Source of the DNA: Mangrovibacterium marinum | Lineage (GTDB): Bacteria; Bacteroidota; Bacteroidia; Bacteroidales; Prolixibacteraceae | Assembly (NCBI RefSeq): GCF_003046625.1 | Contig: NZ_QAAD01000006.1 | Span: 62,001-126,000, forward strand | Direction: 5' to 3' | Length of the DNA stretch: 64,000 bases | Shown: piece after piece, positions 1-7,384 of the stretch | Layout of the letters: every line of letters starts with the position of its first letter | How positions within the stretch are numbered: the stretch's first letter is position 1 | Program-made: the position numbers and the translations under genes | Notes under the pieces: model-generated | Told to the model about the DNA's origin: nothing | Seen by the model: only the letters and a program-made list of their open reading frames with translations | Database searches by the model: none

Positions 1-1196
1 TAACCTCCCAGACCAAAGGCCAGCAAATACGATATGAAAGAGTGCAGGTGCGAGAAGCCAAGATACAGGCCTTCTTCACCTTTGGGCGATTGAAGTGAAA
101 AATACTCCAGGTAACGCGGTGTGATGAAGCATTCAGCCAGCGCCTGAAAAGCGATACCAACAACCATCATAAAAGCTACCGGGTGCAGCCCCAGGATGCT
201 CTCATGCCCAATTAGTGTTCCGAAAGACATGATGAGCGCTGAAAACGGAATAATCAGCATACCGATGGTCATCGACCGTAGTGCTGTAAATCGTTTCATC
301 AGGCTTGTTACAAAGTTCACCAGCACAAACACCACCAGCGGGTTCACGTTGGCATACCAGCCTGGCGAAGCATCCTGTCCGATCATCCGGATCACATATT
401 TGGGCATGGTGGCATACATCTGGCTCTGGATCATCCAGAAGCCGCTAATAATCAGGATCAGGATGATCAGTCTGACGTTGCCGACAACTTTTAGAAGTCC
501 GACTCCCAGTTCGCGGAACGACTTGCCTTCGCCTTCGGTTTTCACCGATTTGTAGAGGAAGAAGACCGAGATGAGAGCCACTGCGGTCATGGCTGCCGAA
601 AAGAAGTTCAGGTAAACCAGCCCCTGGTCTCCCAGGCTCTTGCGCAGCGGGTCGACCACTGTTTTACCGATGAATGCTCCAATGTTGACCATCATGTAGA
701 AGATGGCATAGCCGCGTGCGCGCGTTTCGGAGCTTGTCTCGCGGGCTACAGTACCCGATATCACCGATTTGATGAACGATCCTCCGATAACAATGAGCAC
801 CATCACCGGCACGATTGTCCAGCGTAGCGGGCTTGTGTTTAGTCCGTTAAAGGTGGTTTCCATGTCGTAGCTGACCAGCCCGGCACTTTCGAGCAGGGTT
901 GGTAAAATGCCCAAGCCGGCGTAGCCCGCTGTAAGTAGGCTGAAGGCGATGATGATGGCCTTGCGGAAACCGATTTTATCGGCGTAGGCACCCACAAAAG
1001 TTGGCAGCAGGTAAAGCGTGGCCGAAAAAACACCACTAATCCATCCTGCTTCAACATCGGAGAATCCCCACACATTGGACAGGTAGATGGTGATGACGAT
1101 AAAAACGGCATAGTAGGCCAGTCGTTCAAGGAGTTCAACAGAGTTGGCAACCCAAAAGGGGCGGCTGAACCTGGTCGGTAAAGTTGTTTCTTGCAT
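1..1196 (-). CDS. MFS transporter, POT-like (3' end outside window)
   Basis: This is the N-terminal ~398 residues of an inner-membrane major facilitator transporter; the C-terminus lies beyond base 1. Translation from the ATG at 1194-1196 starts MQETTLPTRFSRPF and quickly enters a hydrophobic segment containing ERLAYYAVF, which resembles the helix-1 region of proton-coupled oligopeptide (POT) carriers. The loop GAYADKIGFRK matches the MFS loop between helices 2 and 3. At least nine hydrophobic segments follow, so ~400 residues already cover most of a 12-helix fold. The substrate cannot be read from sequence; a peptide or sugar is possible. It is transcribed away from the sigma-factor gene at 1320. 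A -7-like TATATTTG lies 23 bases upstream. The family assignment is firm, the POT subfamily is tentative. Confidence 0.8.
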   Translation of the reverse strand, partial: MQETTLPTRFSRPFWVANSVELLERLAYYAVFIVITIYLSNVWGFSDVEAGWISGVFSATLYLLPTFVGAYADKIGFRKAIIIAFSLLTAGYAGLGILPTLLESAGLVSYDMETTFNGLNTSPLRWTIVPVMVLIVIGGSFIKSVISGTVARETSSETRARGYAIFYMMVNIGAFIGKTVVDPLRKSLGDQGLVYLNFFSAAMTAVALISVFFLYKSVKTEGEGKSFRELGVGLLKVVGNVRLIILILIISGFWMIQSQMYATMPKYVIRMIGQDASPGWYANVNPLVVFVLVNFVTSLMKRFTALRSMTIGMLIIPFSALIMSFGTLIGHESILGLHPVAFMMVVGIAFQALAECFITPRYLEYFSLQSPKGEEGLYLGFSHLHSFISYLLAFGLGG

Positions 1197-1218
1197 AAAT
1201 TGTAATTTCAAAATGCTG

Positions 1219-1226
1219 CAAATATA
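1219..1226 (-). promoter_or_regulatory. candidate -7 promoter element of the MFS gene
   Basis: TATATTTG on the minus strand matches the Bacteroidota -7 consensus TAnnTTTG. It lies 23 bases upstream of the MFS start codon in the divergent intergenic region. No good -33 TTTG is visible at the usual spacing, so this is a suggestion only. Confidence 0.45.
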
Positions 1227-1319
1227 GAATCTTTACTTATGCTGAAAAATATACGAACATTGGCGTGGTTTTAAGGCTTTTCGCCCATCTTTGATACGGA
1301 ACCCCCGATTGGAGCGCCA

Positions 1320-1892
1320 ATGAACACACAAACCGACCTTGAATTGATGTCACGGATAGCCGGAAATGATGAAAATGCCTTCAGCATACTTTTTCATCGT
1401 TACTATTCGGCTTTGTGCTTGTTTGCGACTCATTTTTTGCAGGATGATGAACAAAGTCGCGAGTTGGTGCAGGAGCTCTTTGTTCAGCTTTGGGAAAAAC
1501 GCCGGCAAATTCGCGTTCATCGTTCTGTAAAAAGTTACTTGTTTCGAATGGTTAAAAACCAGCTGATTAACTTGGCAAACCACCGTAAGGTTGAACAGCG
1601 ATACGCGGAAATGATTCTATCGGAGAACATTGATGTTTCACCCAGTCAGTATTTTATGGAGGTAGATCTGCACCTGAAAATTGAAGCAAGCATTAACGCA
1701 TTGCCTGCCAGGCGGAGGGAAATTTTCAGACTTAGCCGGGAGCGGGGGCTTAGCTATCGCGAAATTGCCGGGCAGCTTCACATTTCGGTCAAAACCGTGG
1801 AAACACAGATGGGCTTGGCGCTCCGGCAACTCCGTTCCGATTTGAAAGAATACCGTCATCTGCTGATCGGAATCAGCATCTTCAAAAAATAA
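1320..1892 (+). CDS. ECF-type RNA polymerase sigma factor, FecI-like
   Basis: This 190-residue sigma-70 family protein of the extracytoplasmic-function class would direct RNA polymerase to a small set of target promoters. Region 2 runs from about residue 22 (FHRYYSALCLFATHFL then ELVQELFVQLWEKR). Region 4 is near 130-175 (LPARRREIFRLSRERGLSYREIAGQLHISVKTVE), a clear helix-turn-helix. The length is typical of Bacteroidota FecI homologues. A FecR-type anti-sigma gene starts 50 bases downstream, followed by two genes carrying STN domains. This is the order of cell-surface signalling systems, except that no TonB receptor is present. The ATG at 1320 is the natural start. What signal it answers is unknown. 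Confidence 0.92.
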   Translation: MNTQTDLELMSRIAGNDENAFSILFHRYYSALCLFATHFLQDDEQSRELVQELFVQLWEKRRQIRVHRSVKSYLFRMVKNQLINLANHRKVEQRYAEMILSENIDVSPSQYFMEVDLHLKIEASINALPARRREIFRLSRERGLSYREIAGQLHISVKTVETQMGLALRQLRSDLKEYRHLLIGISIFKK

Positions 1893-1942
1893 TTCCCGCT
1901 ACTTTTCAGGGTGTTTCCACCTGTTGCTTGTCATAGCTACAA

Positions 1943-2944
1943 ATGGGAACACCAAAAGACAATACAAACGAGAAATGGGCAGCATTGGCCAAACAGTTGT
2001 TTGATGAGCCGGCTCCCGATAAAGCTCAGCCGGGCGAGGATGCCTGGGACGAGCAGGAATTGCAGCAAATTTGCGAAACAGCCCGGCAGGTCGATCTTCA
2101 TCTGCACCAAAGGCGCTTTGCAGCCACCCGCGATTATCCGGCAGTGGAGGCTATCATTCGCAAGCAGAACAGGCCGGTCTTATGGCGACTAAATCGATTT
2201 TGGATGCGGATTGCCGCTCTTGTTGCGCTTGTTCTGTTGCTTGGATCGGTGCTGCTTTGGACTGCGCAAAGCAATTGGCAGACGGTAGCCCCTGAATCGG
2301 CCGTTACGGACAACTACGGGCGAACCCGAATTGAATTGGCTGATGGCTCCGTGGTTACCTTAAACCGGGGCAGTCGGTTGGATTATCCCGATCAGTTTAA
2401 GGGTGATATTCGCGAAGTGAGCCTGAACGGCGAAGCGTTTTTCGAAGTTCGCCCCAATGCCGCGAAAGCTTTTGTGATTCATGCGGGGCCTGCCAATATC
2501 CGGGTGGTGGGAACCAGTTTCAATGTGAATGCCCGACCGACTTCGGGCGAAGTAGCCGTGGTGGTTGAAAGCGGCAAAGTGGAGGTCAGTGCTGCCAATC
2601 GGACAGACAAGGCTGGCGCGCTTATGCTGAGTCCGGGGCAGCGGGGGCTGTTGGTTGGATCAGCCTCGGTTTTCGAAAAATCGACGAATATCGATCCCAA
2701 TTACCTGGCCTGGAAAACCCATTCTTTTCAATTTGAAAAGACCAGCCTTGAAGAGGTGATAAAACAGTTAAACAAGGTGTACAATGTGCATATTGTGACG
2801 GCTGATCCCGCGATGGATCAGCTGTTGCTGACGGCACACTTTGATGACCGGCCCATCCGGTTTATTTTGGAGGTAATTGCCATGACCCATAAGCTGACCA
2901 TTCAGCAGACGGATGCAGAGGCGTACCTGCTGAGCAAAAAGTAG
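1943..2944 (+). CDS. FecR-family anti-sigma factor / transmembrane sensor
   Basis: This 333-residue single-pass inner-membrane regulator is predicted to hold the adjacent ECF sigma factor inactive and to receive a signal in the periplasm. The first ~85 residues are cytoplasmic and charged. One membrane segment follows at about 88-106 (IAALVALVLLLGSVLLW). The periplasmic part has the FecR core near 120-215 (IELADGSVVTLNRGSRLDYP, GEAFFEVRPNAAKAFVIHA, VVGTSFNVNA). The C-terminal part (about 255-325, FQFEKTSLEEVIKQLNKVYN) matches the STN-like DUF4974 domain. It lies between the sigma gene and the STN-retropepsin gene with short gaps, so the four genes are probably one operon. In known systems the periplasmic part contacts the STN domain of a TonB receptor; here the likely partners are the two downstream proteins. 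Confidence 0.93.
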   Translation: MGTPKDNTNEKWAALAKQLFDEPAPDKAQPGEDAWDEQELQQICETARQVDLHLHQRRFAATRDYPAVEAIIRKQNRPVLWRLNRFWMRIAALVALVLLLGSVLLWTAQSNWQTVAPESAVTDNYGRTRIELADGSVVTLNRGSRLDYPDQFKGDIREVSLNGEAFFEVRPNAAKAFVIHAGPANIRVVGTSFNVNARPTSGEVAVVVESGKVEVSAANRTDKAGALMLSPGQRGLLVGSASVFEKSTNIDPNYLAWKTHSFQFEKTSLEEVIKQLNKVYNVHIVTADPAMDQLLLTAHFDDRPIRFILEVIAMTHKLTIQQTDAEAYLLSKK

Positions 2945-2965
2945 AACCCTAAAAACAAAAAGGCT

Positions 2966-4534
2966 ATGAAAACGAATAGATGGAGTGAGAAAATGGCTGC
3001 TATGCTGGCGACTGTCCTGTTGATGCTCGCTTCGTTTACAGCGGCAGCCCAGGTTGACCAGAGCGCGAAGTCAATTCTGGATCAAAATATCAGTATTGTG
3101 GCCGACGAAGAACCCCTGTCGGATGTGATTCAGCGCATTTGCGACTATTTCAATCTCGATTATTCGTACAATGCCAAGCTGATTGAGGATAAAAAGGTAA
3201 GCCTTAATATTTCGAATGTACCCATCCGGCAGGTGTTGCAACGGCTGATGAAAGACTATTATCTGATTTTTGAAATCGAAGATAACATCTTGGTTGTTCG
3301 CGACTATGTGCCCTTGCGCGAGACGCTCAATTATGAGCGAATGGAGAAGTTTTCGCCCGGGAAAAATCGCTTCGAGTTTCTGAATAAGCGATCCAAAAGC
3401 ATCACTATCGATTTTAAATCGGCCAGTAACCTGATTATTATTCCGGTTATCATCAACGACTCGGATACCTTGAATTTTATTCTCGACACGGGCGTGCGGT
3501 TTCCGATTATTACTGAGTTACCTTTTGTCGATAAGATCAATCTGAACTATATGCGGCCGGTGGAGATATCGGGTTTGGGCGAAGGCGAAAGCTTAACGGC
3601 GTATCGCTCGGGCAACAATACCATGAAAATCGGTACCGGACTGATTTCCTACAACCAGCAGGTGCAGATGATTATTGACGAGCATTTTCAGATTTCGCAG
3701 ATCCTGGGCTTGCCGGTGCACGGATTGATTGGTTTCGACCTGTTTAAAGATTTTGTGGTGGAGATTGATTACGACAATCAAAAATTAACCTTGATCAAGC
3801 CGGAGTATTACCGCGACCGGGTGATCAACCGCGACATTGTAATGCCCATTCACTTTGAGTATAACAAGCCCTATGTGCGCACCACCATTGTGACGGACCA
3901 GAACGAGTACGTGCCGGTGAAGTTGCTGGTGGATACCGGAGCCAGCGATGCGATCTGGCTGTCGACAAGTTCGGATGAGCGGATTGACGTGCCCGAAAAG
4001 CATATCGAAACGTTCCTGGGACGCGGTTTAAATGGTGATTTGTATGGCACCAAAGGGCGTATTGGCGGAATATGGGTTGGCCCGCTCATTCTGTCGGAGC
4101 CCATAGTTTCCTTCCCGGAGGCCGCGATGGTGGAGCAGCTCATTCGCGACGACCGGAACGGAACCCTGGGAGCTGAGATCTTACGCCGCTTTTATGTGAC
4201 GATCGATTATCCGAACAGCCAGATTAAACTGCGCCCCACCGGAAAAGTGAAAGACGACTTCAACTACAACATGAGCGGGCTCGAAATCTCGAATCCATTT
4301 CCCGGAATGCCGGTTTTCACCATCGACCAGGTGCGCCAGGGCTCGCCCGGCGACCGTGCCGGCTTGCAGGAAAATGACCAGATTTTATCATTAAACCGTT
4401 CAAATCACAAAAGTTTATCCTTAAATGATATAAATTTGATCCTCATGAGTAAGGAAGACCGGAAAATTGACATGACGGTGCTTCGCGACGGGCAGGAAAT
4501 TGAAACGACCTTTTATTTGGAGAAAGTCTTTTAA
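2966..4534 (+). CDS. exported STN - double retropepsin-like - PDZ protein
   Basis: A 522-residue exported protein with an unusual domain order. Residues 1-29 are a signal peptide (TVLLMLASFTAAAQ). Residues ~38-112 form an STN (secretin/TonB short N-terminal) domain, with ISIVADEEPLSDVIQRIC and VSLNISNVPIRQVLQRL. Two aspartyl-protease halves follow: FILDTG with the Asp at residue 174, and LLVDTGAS with the Asp at 323, so one chain could supply both catalytic aspartates. A PDZ domain closes the protein at about 425-515 (IDQVRQGSPGDRAGLQENDQILSLN). Asp_protease_2 plus PDZ proteins are common in Bacteroidota. The STN domain in front, directly behind a FecI/FecR pair, is what stands out. The next gene overlaps by one base (TAATG), so the two are translationally coupled. 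A role in periplasmic sensing or regulated proteolysis is inference. Confidence 0.85.
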   Translation: MKTNRWSEKMAAMLATVLLMLASFTAAAQVDQSAKSILDQNISIVADEEPLSDVIQRICDYFNLDYSYNAKLIEDKKVSLNISNVPIRQVLQRLMKDYYLIFEIEDNILVVRDYVPLRETLNYERMEKFSPGKNRFEFLNKRSKSITIDFKSASNLIIIPVIINDSDTLNFILDTGVRFPIITELPFVDKINLNYMRPVEISGLGEGESLTAYRSGNNTMKIGTGLISYNQQVQMIIDEHFQISQILGLPVHGLIGFDLFKDFVVEIDYDNQKLTLIKPEYYRDRVINRDIVMPIHFEYNKPYVRTTIVTDQNEYVPVKLLVDTGASDAIWLSTSSDERIDVPEKHIETFLGRGLNGDLYGTKGRIGGIWVGPLILSEPIVSFPEAAMVEQLIRDDRNGTLGAEILRRFYVTIDYPNSQIKLRPTGKVKDDFNYNMSGLEISNPFPGMPVFTIDQVRQGSPGDRAGLQENDQILSLNRSNHKSLSLNDINLILMSKEDRKIDMTVLRDGQEIETTFYLEKVF

Positions 4535-6060
4535 TGATAAAATACCAGCTACTTCTCAGCTTTTTGATGCTTTGTTGCGGGGCCTTTTCGGTTAGCGGCC
4601 AGGATCAGAAAGCTGTTTTTTTAAGTCGAAAAATTAGTCTCACGGTCTCCGATCAGCCGTTGGGGCAGGTTTTGGAGCAGATTTCGGAGCTGGCGGAGGT
4701 TAATTTTTCCTACGATCCCAGCCTGCTCAATACCGAGCAGCCGGTAACTGTTGGTTACAGCCGACAATCGCTCGAGTCGGTATTGCGCGATTTGCTTGCG
4801 CCCGAGTTTGAGGTGCAGGAGCTCGATAATCAGATCGTCATTCGCTTGCGGGAGGTAAAGACGGAGCTGGCCCGGCAGGACTATCAAATTGTGCAGGGCA
4901 AAGTGTTGGATGGCGAATTTGGCGAGCCGCTTGCCTACGCCAGTATTTCGGTCGTTCAGCAGCCCTTCGGAACCATTACGAACGACGATGGCCTCTTCGA
5001 GCTGAAGATACCCCCGAAATATCGTGGTCAGCAACTGGTGGTGTCGTGCATGGGGTACCGAAAGTTGCTGCTCATGCCCGATAGCCTGCCCGCACAGCCA
5101 CAGTCCATTATGCTCGATCCGGTGAATATCCGTTTGAAAGAAATCAAGGTGCGAGCCATCAACCCGACGTGGGTGATGGAGCAAATGGAGGATCGCATGG
5201 CAGAGAACTATCCTTCGGAAAACCGGCTGATGACTGCTTTCTACCGTGAAACGCTGACACAGGACAAGGTCTATATTAACATTTCCGAAGCGGTGATTCA
5301 ACTGCTGAAAGCATCGTATAGTCAGCCATTTCACGACGATAAAATCCGCTTTGTAAAAGGGCGAAAGAGTCCCGATGTGGAGGCTTTTAAATGGGTTGAT
5401 TTTAAAATGCAGGGCGGACCCTATTACACCAGCCGGCTGGATGTGGTGAAAACAAGGGATAGTTTTATGGATCGGGAGTACCGGTATGCGTACCGCTACG
5501 AAGCAGGGGCTATGATCGACTATTTGGGGCGCCCCACTTACGTGATTTATTTCAGTCCGATTGCGAAAACTGATTTCCTGACTTACCAGGGCCGGCTGTT
5601 GATCGATCAGGAGACTTTTGCACTGGTTTACGCCGAGTTTAGCTTGTCGCGCCATGGTATTCGCATTGCTCGCAATCAGCTTATCCGTAAGAAACCGAAA
5701 GGGTTCAATGTACGGGTGTTGAAACTCGATTATCAGGTGAGTTACCGTCAGAATAAAGGCCGTTGGTATCTGAATACCGCGCGTTCGTCGGCCGGTTTTC
5801 GGGTGCGTAGCCGGCACGATAGGGTGAACTCGGTTTTTCACAGCGTTTCCGATTTGCTGATTAACGAGCACAGTCCGACGCGTTTACGACGATTTCCGAA
5901 AGAGGAACAAATTGGTGCAGCCGATATATTTACCGAGATTATCGGCGATTACGATCCGGCATTCTGGGAGAATTACAACATCATTCAACCGACCGATGAC
6001 TTGCGCAAGGCGTTGAAATCGTTCGGCAATGAGGCTGCCGACAATAAAACCGATCGTTGA
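4534..6060 (+). CDS. exported STN - CarboxypepD_reg-like domain protein
   Basis: A 508-residue exported protein with no outer-membrane barrel. A signal peptide covers about residues 1-22 (LLSFLMLCCGAFSVSGQ). An STN domain spans ~30-105 (ISLTVSDQPLGQVLEQISELAEVNFSYD). A carboxypeptidase regulatory-like beta-sandwich spans ~120-200 (GKVLDGEFGEPLAYASISV, GTITNDDGLFELKIP, SCMGYRKLLL). The remaining ~300 residues begin with a segment typical of Bacteroidota CarboxypepD proteins (ENRLMTAFYRETLTQDKVY) and have no name I can give. STN plus CarboxypepD is normally the N-terminal part of a SusC-type TonB receptor. Here plug and barrel are missing although the ORF is intact, so this is not simply a truncated receptor. 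It overlaps the retropepsin gene by one base and probably acts with it and FecR at the cell envelope. Confidence 0.82.
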   Translation: MIKYQLLLSFLMLCCGAFSVSGQDQKAVFLSRKISLTVSDQPLGQVLEQISELAEVNFSYDPSLLNTEQPVTVGYSRQSLESVLRDLLAPEFEVQELDNQIVIRLREVKTELARQDYQIVQGKVLDGEFGEPLAYASISVVQQPFGTITNDDGLFELKIPPKYRGQQLVVSCMGYRKLLLMPDSLPAQPQSIMLDPVNIRLKEIKVRAINPTWVMEQMEDRMAENYPSENRLMTAFYRETLTQDKVYINISEAVIQLLKASYSQPFHDDKIRFVKGRKSPDVEAFKWVDFKMQGGPYYTSRLDVVKTRDSFMDREYRYAYRYEAGAMIDYLGRPTYVIYFSPIAKTDFLTYQGRLLIDQETFALVYAEFSLSRHGIRIARNQLIRKKPKGFNVRVLKLDYQVSYRQNKGRWYLNTARSSAGFRVRSRHDRVNSVFHSVSDLLINEHSPTRLRRFPKEEQIGAADIFTEIIGDYDPAFWENYNIIQPTDDLRKALKSFGNEAADNKTDR

Positions 6061-6075
6061 TAAGCCGTTTTACAT

Positions 6076-6285
6076 CCGGATCGAAGCGAAATGCCTCCGG
6101 ATCACACCGAAATGTCTGCGGATTGCACCGAAACGCCTGCGGATTGCACCGAAATATTGTCGGATCAGTCCGAAATGCCAGCGGATTATATGGAAACGCC
6201 TGCGGATTGGAGCGAAACACCTGCGGATTGAATCGAAATGCCTGCGGATCGGACCGAAATGCTTGCGGATTGCACCGAAATATGT
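6076..6285. repeat. tandem array of ten 21-bp units
   Basis: Ten imperfect units of exactly 21 bp begin 16 bases after the stop of the STN-CarboxypepD gene. The typical unit is GCGGAT-N5-CGAAATGCCT. The flanks GCGGAT and CGAAA are strongly conserved while the five central bases vary (TGCAC, CAGTC, TATAT, TGGAG, TGAAT, CGGAC). Because 21 is a multiple of three, all frames read as heptapeptide repeats, which creates spurious ORFs on both strands. The array sits between two convergent genes. There are no spacers, so it is not CRISPR. Function unknown. Confidence 0.9.
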
Positions 6286-6316
6286 GCGTAAAACGAAGCC
6301 GAAGAATCGGTTTATC

Positions 6317-7300
6317 TTACAGAAGTTGGTCGAGCAGCTCTTTTGCGCTGATGTCTTCCTGTTTCAACTGGGCTTCAAGCAGCGAGAAAACCGGCTCCAG
6401 TTCCTCGTAAGCATGGTTTTTGCCTTGCAAAAGTTCCTTTAGTTTGAAGGACAGTTTTTCGGAGATCGGGCCTTCCCAGTCCGACTGAACGATCTTTCCT
6501 TTAGCAATCTGTAACGCAACGTTTAGCTTTCCTTTTGCTGTGTCGATGGTGTTGCGGTAGGTGTATTTGGGCGAGTAGCCGTAAATCCATTCCCACTGGC
6601 TGTATTTCTCATCACGCAGAACCTGTATGGCTTGTTTATCGGCATCCGTAAGTTCCATAACCCGGTAATCCGCGAAGTTTTTCGCGATGGTTTCGAACAT
6701 GAAGTTGCTGAATTCGCGAACCGTCATCGGGGCGCGAAGATGATCGGCAATGTTGGTGACCTCGCTCCGGTTCGATTGCACAGCTTTATGCTCAAAGCGC
6801 GATAAATCAACCTTCAGGGCATTTTTCAACTTCTTCAGCTGGCTGTTGAATAGGAGGGTACCATGGTGTAAAACCCGCTTGCGGTAAACGTGTTGCGCAT
6901 TGCCCGAAATTTTTTTGCCATCCACAATCAGGTCGTCGCGTTTGCTGCTCGAAACCTCCAGACCGAGTTTCTCCAGGGCTTCTTTTACCGGTTGCAGGAA
7001 GATCCGGTAATTGATCTCTTCAATTTTTTCAACCTTGCGCATAAAGGTGAAGTTGAGGTTTCCCGGATCGTGAAAAACAGTACCGCCGCCCGACAAGCGC
7101 CGGGCAACCTTAATCCGGTTTTCCTTCACGTAGCGATGATTGATTTCGGCCAGGGCGTTCTGATGTTTTCCCACAACAATAGAGCTTTCGCTGCTCCAAA
7201 GCATGAAAATATCGTCTTCAAAATTTTTCAGTAAATATTCTTCCGTAGCCAGGTTGAAATACGGATCGGGATGATTCAGGTGGTAACAAAGTACAGTCAT
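6317..7300 (-). CDS. lplA: lipoate-protein ligase A
   Basis: A cytoplasmic enzyme that activates free lipoate with ATP and attaches it to lysines of E2 and GcvH domains. The 327-residue product starts MTVLCYHLNHPDPYFNLA. It contains the LplA fold signatures RRLSGGGTVFHDPGNLNFTF near 70-90 and DDLIVDGKKISGNAQ near 125-140, whose lysine corresponds to the adenylate-contacting residue of the family. The C-terminal accessory domain (KGKLNVALQIAKGKIVQ) is present, so this is a full-length ligase. I prefer the ATG at 7300 over an upstream ATG at 7327, which would add nine residues not expected in the family. It is transcribed in the same direction as the TonB receptor upstream but shows no functional link to it. 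Confidence 0.9.
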   Translation of the reverse strand: MTVLCYHLNHPDPYFNLATEEYLLKNFEDDIFMLWSSESSIVVGKHQNALAEINHRYVKENRIKVARRLSGGGTVFHDPGNLNFTFMRKVEKIEEINYRIFLQPVKEALEKLGLEVSSSKRDDLIVDGKKISGNAQHVYRKRVLHHGTLLFNSQLKKLKNALKVDLSRFEHKAVQSNRSEVTNIADHLRAPMTVREFSNFMFETIAKNFADYRVMELTDADKQAIQVLRDEKYSQWEWIYGYSPKYTYRNTIDTAKGKLNVALQIAKGKIVQSDWEGPISEKLSFKLKELLQGKNHAYEELEPVFSLLEAQLKQEDISAKELLDQLL

Positions 7301-7384
7301 TTGATGAAGCTTAATCGGTTTTCCCAAACAGCGGAAAACGAATTTTGTTGCAAATATAGCGCCTGTGGGATAAAATTATCCCGG

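Noticed and set aside
4621-5871. Long minus-strand ORF of 416 codons
   Set aside because: It is antisense to the STN-CarboxypepD gene, its translation is rich in His/Ile/Gln without any domain, and the plus-strand gene is well supported.
6076-6285. Possible CRISPR array
   Set aside because: Units are contiguous 21-bp repeats with no spacers, and no cas gene is near.
6029-6442. ORFs in three frames over the 21-bp repeat with heptapeptide repeats (such as LRIAPKC and AFRCNPQ)
   Set aside because: They arise because 21 is divisible by three and the unit lacks stops. They overlap each other and the ends of two real genes, and no frame is favoured.
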